Positions 56,838 to 64,000 of a stretch of 64,000 nt of DNA are shown here, in pieces. Each line of letters opens with the position of its first letter. Position 1 is the stretch's first letter. Under the pieces are notes generated by a model that worked only from the letters and a program-made list of their open reading frames with translations, had not been told where the DNA came from and searched no databases. Source of the stretch: Madurella fahalii (lineage: Eukaryota > Ascomycota > Sordariomycetes > Sordariales). The stretch covers positions 5,580,001 through 5,644,000 of the forward strand of contig CM056874.1 of NCBI GenBank assembly GCA_029876055.1, written 5' to 3'. The position numbers were made by a program, and so were the translations under genes.

Positions 56838-58268
56838 ATGACCGAAGGCCCTCCGGTTCCCGAGACCCGCGTGTTGGCGGTCGCCAGTCATGTAGGATGC
56901 ATTCATCAGCACCTAGCTGTTGTTGTTCCCTGCTAATCGAGTGCTCAAGGTCGTTTCCGGGTGAGTCCCGGCGACCAGGTCCCCCAAGTGTCTAAGCCTT
57001 CGCTTTATGCGGCTAACACAATCCCCCTCCCAAGTTATGTCGGCAACAAGATCGCCGTTTTTAGCATGCAATCTCTCGGCTGCGATGTTGCCGCGCTCAA
57101 CACCGTTCAGTTCAGTATGTTTCTACCGACCCATTCTGCTCGTCACGCGGCTCAGGCGCATCGGGTGCAGTTAGTTTTGCGGCTCGGTCCTAACTTGGCG
57201 CCGGGATAGGTAACCATACCGGGTACGGGCAATGGACGGGTTCGAGGGTCTCTGCGCAAGAAATTACCGACCTGTATCATGGGCTGAAGCAGTCATACCT
57301 CGATGACTTTGACATGATGCTCTCGGGGTACGTACCCGGCGCGGCTGCGCTCAAAGCGGTCGGGCAGATAGCGGAGGAGCTCAAAGCAAAGGCTAAGTCC
57401 AAACCCGGGAGCTTCTTCTGGGTACTGGACCCGGTCATGGGTGACAACGGCAACCTCTACGTAGCGCAGGATGTCGTTCCCGTGTATAAGAGCCTAGTTC
57501 ACCACGCTGATCTAGTTCTACCTAACCAGTTCGAGGCCGAGTGTGTTTTTTTTTTTTTTTTCACTTGTCCTCCCTTTCCCCTCTCCGCCCCCCCTCCAAC
57601 CCTCCAACCTAAATAGTCCTACTAACCTCTACAGACTCCTCTCCGAAGTCAAAATAACCGACATGGCCTCGATCGGGCGCGCAATCCAGGTCATGCACGA
57701 GCGCTACGGCATCCCGCACATCGTCATCACCTCCGTCTCGCTGTCCCACCCGGACCACCCGGTCTCTTCGCTCTCGGTCGTCGGCTCGACCATGACGTCG
57801 GACCGCAGGTCGCGCGCCTTCAAGATTGTCTTCCCCGCCATCGACTGCTATTTCAGCGGGACGGGCGACATGTTTGCCGCGCTGATGGTCGTGCGCATGC
57901 GCGAGGCCGTGTACAACGGCCGGGCCGGAAACGGGAACGGGAACGGGAGCGGCCTGATGCAGACGGCGTCGTGGCTGAGCGACGACTCGGTGGATGCACT
58001 CGACCTGCCGCTCGCCAGGGCCGCGGAGAAGGTGCTCGCGAGCATGCACGAGGTGCTGACCAAGACTGCCGAGGGGATGGAGCGGACGATGGGGAAGGCG
58101 GGGGCTGAGATGGCGGCGAGTGTGGACGGGGTAGGGACGCCGGGGACGGAAGAGGCCGAGAAGAAGAGGCTGCGTCTGCTGAAGAGCAAGACGGCGGAGC
58201 TGAAACTGGTCAGGCACCTTGATAGTCTGAGGTTCCCAAAGGTTGAGTTCCGCGCGGCGAGGATGTGA
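56838..58268 (+). CDS. BUD16: Pyridoxal kinase
   Basis: This enzyme phosphorylates pyridoxal, pyridoxine and pyridoxamine with ATP in the B6 salvage pathway. Exons are 56838-56891, 56950-56960, 57035-57114, 57210-57540 and 57635-58268, giving 369 aa. Exon 2 is only 11 nt; it is needed to read the family motif SHVVSGYVGNK across exons 1-3, and the following intron has a clear branch site (GGCTAACAC). Later motifs are ALNTVQFSNHTGYGQW, VLDPVMGDNG and the ATP/catalytic GTGDMF with the base Asp. The C-terminal ~100 residues are a fungal extension with Gly/Asn repeats. The start at 56838 gives MTEGPPVPETRVLAVASH. Confidence 0.9.
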
Positions 58269-58578
58269 AATGGGGAACAAGGGGGGGTGGGTTAGCTGTT
58301 TAGGTCTAGATAGATGTGCATGCTGACTGCGAGCATCATGATAGAAGAGCGATAGACTATTGCTTTTGGGGAGAGAGAGAGAGAGAAAAAATCAATGCCG
58401 ATTTGATTTGCATCATTGCTTACTTTACCCCTGACTCCTGACCGTTTCTCTATGACCCAGCCGGATGCGAGGAAGTCTTGCCAGAACCTGTGAATCCACC
58501 GTAGTCCCGACCCTGTCGTGCCCATCCAGAATGTAGCGTCCCAACCAAAAAAAGAAACAAGTGCAAACTCCAGCGTGG

Positions 58579-59195
58579 TTAATTCGTCCCAGTGCTGCCA
58601 AATCCGCCGGCACCCCTCACGCTCGTCTCCAGCTCCTGCACCTCCAACACCTCGGGCGTGTAGATCCGCTCGATCACCAACTGCGCGATCCGATCCCCCT
58701 CCTTGACCTCAAAGTCGGCCTCGCCGTGGTTGAACAGCAGCACCTTGACGGGGCCCCGGTAGTCTGCGTCAATGACGCCGGCGCCGGTATCGATAAAGTG
58801 CTTGGCGGCAAGCCCAGAGCGCGGGGCGATGCGGCCATCTACTTCATGCATTAGCATATTGCATGACACTATGAAATCTCGTCTGGAAAAGAATAGAGGG
58901 TTGCCGGCGTACATGTCCCTGCCGGCACCGACATGCTAATGTCGGTATCGACCAGCGCCTTGCCCCGCGCAGGGATGGTCGTGTCGCGTGCCGCGTACAG
59001 GTCGTAGCCCGCAGCGAAGGCACTGCCGCGGGTCGGGAGGCGGGCCTTGTCGGAGAGTTTTTTGATGAGCAGCGGGGGAGGTTGCTGCTCAGCGCCGCTG
59101 GAGGTCATGGTTTCACTGCCACCGTCGGTCTTGATGCGCTTCGCGGGCGGGGAGGTGGGGACGATGGGCTCGTTGCGAGTGGCCTCGACGGTCAT
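58579..59195 (-). CDS. DUT1: dUTP diphosphatase (dUTPase)
   Basis: This enzyme hydrolyses dUTP to dUMP and keeps uracil out of DNA. Exons are 59195-58913 and 58838-58579, giving 180 aa. An N-terminal extension of ~45 residues with a basic PPAKRIK could be a nuclear signal. The trimeric dUTPase motifs follow: motif 1 AGYDLYA, motif 2 PRSGLA, motif 3 DTGAGVIDADYRG, motif 4 DRIAQLV and motif 5 RGAGGFGSTG. The intron (58839-58912) falls at the Tyr codon just before GRIAPRSGLA. It is closely linked to PCNA and shares its type of upstream site. Confidence 0.94.
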
Positions 59196-59731
59196 GGTAT
59201 GTTTTTGAGAGGAGGTTAGGCGTTCTTTGAATTTTGTGGTTGCTCAAGCTTGCGAGGTTGTGAGTGTGAGTTTTGTTGCTGAGCGGGAAGGAGAGCATGC
59301 CGCTGGTGGGGAGCGGAAGAGACGCGCCGACGCGACGCGTAAATTGATGAGCGCTGCAGGGACCCGCGGGGCTGGGTCTTCATGGGCTATGCAGCGCTCC
59401 AATTGGTCAATTGAACCCTGTTTGGTGGGCATGTCATTCAGCAGATAAAGCGATTCAGCTCGCTGCAGTCTTTCGTGTTCCTGCATGTCTCTGCAAGCCT
59501 GTACCGCCTGGGCAACGATCAGTCTAGCTATTGTTGCTTGCACACAAGCCCCTGGGAAGCACCAACAAGAGAAGCCAAGGCTGCTGCTGAGGCAATTCAG
59601 CTACTTCTTGTTTATCCATGCAACACGAATCAGGGGGATCGTCAGAACCGTATGATTGCCTGCATCACGCAAATGGCGGCGATTTACTGTTGCATGTGCC
59701 TGCCGCTCCTCCCATGACCTGTCGGCTCCCC
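59196..59731. promoter_or_regulatory. dUTPase promoter / 3' flank of coiled-coil gene
   Basis: This 536-bp spacer lies between two minus-strand genes. It contains the ACGCG cluster at 59322-59340 about 130 bp upstream of the dUTPase ATG. Nothing else is recognised. Confidence 0.5.
59322..59340 (-). promoter_or_regulatory. Cluster of MCB-like ACGCG sites upstream of dUTPase
   Basis: ACGCG occurs at 59322-59326, 59330-59334 and 59335-59339; the last one is a complete ACGCGT. The tandem ACGCGACGCG core is the same as upstream of PCNA. In yeasts such MCB sites drive G1/S expression through MBF. Confidence 0.65.
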
Positions 59732-60778
59732 TTAGTCATCTACGTCCCGCCCAAAGTCGACCAGCCGTAACCGCCGCGCATCTTTGGGATGGAAGACTGC
59801 GACTTTGGACCGCACGAGAAACCTAGCCGCAGCAGATTCTCTGGGTATCTCCACATATGCCGCCGAATTATCGCCTCCAGATTCCATCAGCTTGTTCATG
59901 AGCTGCTCCGTAAGGTCCCGCATCTCCGCGCTGGCAGCAGATGCTTCGTCTCTATCCCGCTTCCTCTTGTTTGCCTGGCCCGGTTGTTCCTGAGGGCCCC
60001 AGATGTCATCGATCCGCCTCTGTCGCTTGTCCTGGTCCGGTTGGTCTTTTGCCTTCTTCAGCTTGCCATACGCACTGAATCCGGCGGTCAGATCGTCTGG
60101 GTCGATCTCGGTCAAGTCTCCGACCACTGGCCCGCCCAGTTCCTCCGCTGCCAACATTGGCCCGAGATGCTCACTGATAAACCAGTCCAGTTGTTTCATG
60201 AGACTTGATGTTTGCTTGTCCCAATGGTCTTTTTGCTGCCTCAGCTCGGCAATGCGTTCCTTGGCAATTTGTTCTTCTGTCTTCTCTTCCCTCTTTTCAA
60301 GCCCCTCGCGCAACGACTTGATGCGGTTTTCTAGTGCCACTTGTAAGGCCTGCTGCTCACGCAAGTTTGTCCGCTCTGCTTCTATCTGGCGCTCGATCTG
60401 CTCCACAGAGGCCGCCTGTGAATCGATGTACTCGTTGGACTCTGATATGGTCTGGTGTGCCTGCCGCATCGCCAGCAGCGCAGGCAGGACCGACCCTGGC
60501 GGCGGCAAGAGCGGCTTTGACTCAGCCTCGTCTTGGAATGCCTTTGTGATGATCTCCAATGAATCTTTTGCCGAAATCCCGCCGTCAGGGACGTGGTTCC
60601 GGGTGGATGCCCTCAGCTATCAACCGGCTTAGCAAAGGGGGTGCTGAGTGGACGTCGCGAGACGCACCTGATCCAGGGCAGCCTCCAGTTCCATCTTCAT
60701 CCCCTCAAGCTCTTGGATGGTGCGCTGGAGTCCGGCCTCGTACGGGCCATTGCTGACGCGAGCAGACGTGTCCTCCAT
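59732..60778 (-). CDS. Coiled-coil protein of unknown function, possibly nuclear
   Basis: Exons are 60778-60668 and 60616-59732, giving 331 aa from the only ATG in the first recognised exon. Residues ~90-190 are a long coiled coil (SNEYIDSQAASVEQIERQIEAE and so on). A middle region has KLKKAKDQ and a basic NKRKRDRDE stretch that may be a nuclear signal. The end has AYVEIPRESAAARFLVRSKVAVFHPKDARRLRLVDFGRD, which looks like a conserved domain. The frame is open upstream of the ATG for 20 plausible residues (LRLEDINKSSKDSFWQGRLL) ending at a good acceptor (CTAAC...GACAG at 60858), so a further 5' exon is likely and the start is not final. Kinetochore-type coiled-coil proteins look similar, but I cannot assign one. 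Confidence 0.72.
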
Positions 60779-62170
60779 GATGGCTAACAGCCGCCCCTGC
60801 CAGAAGCTGTCTTTGCTTGACTTGTTAATGTCTTCTAACCTCAAATGGGTGCTGTCACAAAGTTAGGCTGATCGATTCACCGACGCGAGAAGAGCTTTGA
60901 TTAAACCGCGACTTCTGTGAGCCTCAGCGCACGGTAGTAAGCATGGTAAGTGGAGGCGCGAAGTCGCAGGAGCCTGCGCCTTTGTTTAGCCTCAACTGGT
61001 GGTTTACAATGTGAATTATTGGGGCACAAACGCCCCTGGGGATATTGCAATATGTGGGACACAGTGCGGCCATGCGCTAACGCGCGCCTTAAACAGGATC
61101 GGGTGACGCAACTTGGCCAATCCACTCACAGTGGACGGCAGATGAGCCCCACTCCGCCCGACCCGCTAAAATAGAACGTGCCTGGGGCCCGTGCACGGGG
61201 CAGGCGCAGCGAGCAAGGCTACAGCCCGCCAGAATCTCTCGTCGTTTCAGCAATCTCTCCTTCCCGCACTCCCCAAACCTCGTTCGAGACATCCGTTTCC
61301 CCCTTTGCTCGGCTCCCCTTTCCCCCATCGTTCGCCGAACACCACAGGAGTCACAGTCCTTCCGCGCCTGCCGTCTCTTGCGACGGTGACCCCGCTGGAA
61401 ATTTCGCTGATAGACGGTCGCTCGCTCGCGGTATCTTAAACTTGCCACTACGCGCAAACCCCGATCTCTCCAACCGAACGGCAATCTCCCCTCGCGTCGC
61501 AACGCAGCAAAGCCTCGCAGTCGATCACCTCACCGCTCTTCATCAGAAGCCGTCGCTCTTGTTGAAGAGGAACCGCAAGGGGTTTGGCAGAGAGAGAAGA
61601 AATATCACAAACCAGGCCGGGTTTGCTGGTTTTGCTAGTTTGACGGGCAAAGGTTTGAGATACCTGAGTGCTTCCACCAACACAGCTACCTTCACTCCGC
61701 GCCCTCTTACCTTCCAACACCATTCACCCTGTCTGCTTGACACAATTCGTCATCCTCTTTTTCCTTTCTTTACCTTTCAACCTCTATCTCTCGCCCGTCG
61801 CGCCTCGTCCTCGACAAGTCGCCGTCACCGGTGCTCTGCACATCTGCTGCACAGCACCCCGGTCGGGATTTGGACCTCTCTATCACTGCACGCGCCTCAA
61901 GCCACCGCGTCTCCGTCTCTCCGTCTCTCCGCCGTCACTGCCCTTGTCCTACACAGCATCGTCCGAGGCTCTCACTTCATCGGCCCACCCAGAGCTCCAT
62001 CCTCCAGCTTTGCGCCCTACCCGACCCAACCACTACACCAGCACGTTTTCCTTGGAAAACCCCCCAAAGGTGTAGATAACAGCGATACTTCAATTGAGAA
62101 CGTCGAGTATTCCGGCAACTGGAAAAACCACCCCTTCGCGACGTGAAAACACTCCATATCTAACTCCAAA
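60779..62170. promoter_or_regulatory. Promoter and long C/T-rich leader of KH-protein gene
   Basis: This 1392-bp spacer is between divergent genes. The part from about 61180 to 62170 is strongly C/T-rich on the + strand, with CTCCGTCTCTCCGTCTCTCCG-like repeats near 61910-61930. This is typical of a long fungal promoter and 5' leader. A 322-codon frame runs through it but looks like low-complexity leader, not protein. Confidence 0.5.
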
Positions 62171-63730
62171 ATGTCTGCGTCACCGCAGCCGACACAGTCC
62201 GCCAAGCGGCCTCTCGAGGATACATCTTCGCCATCACGTACCGATCAGCCCGAGGCCAAGCGCCCGGCTCTCGATAAGGTCATCAAAGATCAAGAGGAGA
62301 TCGCCGAGCCGATTGCTTCTAGCAATGGCGATGCTCCTACAGCTCCGGCGCCAGCTTCCGAGGCCAACGGCACTGCAAAGACCAATGGAGAGAAGTCGGA
62401 CGTGAAGGACGCCCAGGGCGACACGGTGGTTCCTGATGCCCCCGAGGCCAAGCCGATCACGAGCACCGCCAGTGCGAGCACCTCGCAACCCCCGTCCAAC
62501 CCTCCTCCGGCAGCCCATGACGAGACTTCCTGGATCCACGTCCGCGCCGTGATCTCGAGCCCCGAGGCTGCTACCATAATCGGAAAGGGCGGCGAGAACG
62601 TTTCCAAGATTCGGCAGCTGTCCGGTGCGAAATGCACTGTCAGTGACTACCAGAAGGGCGCTGTGGAACGCATCCTCACCGTTAGCGGTGTGGTTGATGC
62701 GGTTGCAAAGGTACGGCAGAATAGGCCCCTCGTTGAGAAATCTCCACGCTAACCCAGTTCCAGGCTTTCGGCTTGATCATCCGGACACTTAACAATGAGC
62801 CCCTGAACGAGCCCTCAACGCAGCATTCCAAGACATACCCGCTTCGCCTACTCATTCCCCATATCCTCATTGGATCAATCATTGGAAAGGGCGGCTCGCG
62901 AATCAAGGAGATCCAGGAAGCGGCTGGCGCCCGCTTGAATGCCTCCGACTCATGCCTCCCCTTGTCTACGGAGCGCTCGTTGGTCGTGATGGGCGTGGCT
63001 GATGCCGTCCACATCGCAACCTACTACGTCGGTAGCACGCTCCTCGAGCAGCTCAATGAGCGTTTCGGTGGAGCGGCAGCCTCTGCCTATGCGACTCGCA
63101 GCGGCGGTCCGGCCGGAGCTGTCCCCGGAGGTATGCAGGTGATCCCGTACTCTCCCCAACCTGCCGGCGGCAATTACGGCAATCGTGACAACTACAACCG
63201 GGGACGCCCGGATCCCAGAGGCCATCACCTGCCTCCTCAGCCCTACCCTCCGCAGTACGGGCACCCCCATCAGCCGCACCACAGCCCTGCCCCGATGCAC
63301 TACGCGGCGCAGGCTGCCGGAGGCTATGGAGCTGCACCGCATGTGCCGCCTCACCACGCTGGGCATGTCGGACCACAGCCTCATGTCGGTCCGCACGGAC
63401 AGCCCGTGCCAGCTGGTGGTGCCATGCCCGGCGCCCCGCTCACCCAGCAGATCTACATTCCCAACGACATGGTTGGCGCCATCATCGGAAAGGGCGGCCA
63501 GAAGATCAACGAGATCCGGCAAATTAGTGGCAGCGTGATTAAGATTAATGAACCACAGGACAACAGCAACGAGCGTCTCGTTACCATCACTGGCACAGAA
63601 GAGTGTAATCGGATGGCGCTCTACATGCTGTACTCTCGGCTCGGTAAGCTCCGAGAACAACAAACAGCCAATCCCAATATCAGTCACACTAACACCATTC
63701 ACAATAGAAAATGAGAAGCACCGGATCTAG
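62171..63730 (+). CDS. PBP2: Triple KH-domain RNA-binding protein (PCBP / Pbp2 / Rnc1-like)
   Basis: Exons are 62171-62710, 62764-63643 and 63708-63730, giving 480 aa. The N-terminal ~115 residues are disordered and acidic. There are three KH domains, each with the RNA-binding GKGG loop: IIGKGGENVSKI (KH1, ~137), IIGKGGSRIKEI (KH2, ~220) and IIGKGGQKINEI (KH3, ~415). KH2 and KH3 are separated by a His/Pro/Tyr/Gly-rich linker. The order and spacing match the poly(C)-binding family including yeast Pbp2/Hek2 and fission-yeast Rnc1. The last intron (63644-63707, CACTAAC branch) gives the short end LENEKHRI. If kept, the frame ends at 63714 with a different tail. Confidence 0.9.
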
Positions 63731-64000
63731 ACGATCCCCCGCTGATTCGAGCCGATATAACCGTGTTCTCGACTTCCCTTCCTGTTTCGATGGCGTTGTT
63801 CGGATGGTTCTGGAGGTGAAGGCAGAAAAGCGTTTTGCTATCTCGGTTATGAGTTCTGCCCAAAACAGGTCATGAGTGGTCTTTTTCCAGTTCATAGCAT
63901 TCACCTCCGAAGCTTCTTAATGATTCACCTTCACTTCTGCACACTCCGTCCTTGCCATTGGATGTCGCCATCATTCCCCCGCACCCCTCTCGGTGATGCC
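63731..64000. other. 3' flank of the KH-protein gene
   Basis: This is non-coding sequence to the window edge, probably containing the 3' UTR. No gene start is visible. Confidence 0.4.

Noticed and set aside
61178..62146. 322-codon + strand frame before the KH-protein gene
   Set aside because: Ser/Pro/Leu-rich translation of C/T-rich leader DNA, no domain, no stop pressure in such composition; better explained as promoter/5' leader.
1..64000. Search for transposon ORFs, rRNA and CRISPR arrays
   Set aside because: No reverse transcriptase, transposase or integrase motif, no regular repeat-spacer array and no rRNA-like segment were seen; the organism is a fungus, where CRISPR is not expected.

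Overview
The window is nuclear chromosomal DNA of a filamentous ascomycete, most likely a sordariomycete (Sordariales-like). Genes are moderately GC-rich and carry short GT-AG introns, mostly 50-180 bp, with CTAAC-type branch sites. They sit as separate units on both strands. Proteins include typical fungal families: HPM1, PTC7, a Kre9/Knh1-type GPI protein, a vezatin/Inp2-like protein and patatin NLRs. Exon joins were read by eye from splice signals, phase and protein-family continuity. There is no transcript evidence.

Left block (1-20 kb) is mostly housekeeping: TFIIS, a membrane-anchored cysteine synthase-like enzyme, NDUFAF7, alanyl-tRNA synthetase (with a probable N-terminally extended mitochondrial form), a conserved unknown protein, a PPxY-motif membrane protein, a PTC7-like PP2C phosphatase, a GPI-anchored wall protein and the histidine methyltransferase HPM1. 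Accessory-looking block (20-30 kb) has long gene-poor stretches around a Baeyer-Villiger-type monooxygenase, a small Cys-rich protein, a secreted protein with a Kex2-like site and a cytochrome P450.

Central block (30.6-46.3 kb) is the most interesting. Two tandem paralogous fungal NLRs (patatin phospholipase / NB-ARC / TPR; 1370 and 1488 aa) share the same five-exon structure. They are followed by SDHAF3, a DEAH helicase (DHR2-like) and a divergent SNAP-25/SEC9-family SNARE. Patatin-NLR plus SEC9 is the pairing known from the Neurospora plp-1/sec-9 allorecognition system. Here there are two NLRs, and the SNARE looks unusual: its predicted Qb 0-layer residue is Asp instead of Gln. This is a candidate NLR-guard or allorecognition locus, possibly with a SNARE decoy.

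Right block (47-64 kb) is housekeeping again: a GTPBP1/2-like GTPase, EMC6, a vezatin/Inp2-like protein, PCNA, pyridoxal kinase (with an 11-nt microexon), dUTPase, a coiled-coil protein and a triple-KH RNA-binding protein. PCNA and dUTPase both have clusters of ACGCG (MCB-like) sites upstream, fitting shared G1/S control. I found no tRNA, rRNA, CRISPR array or transposon ORF.
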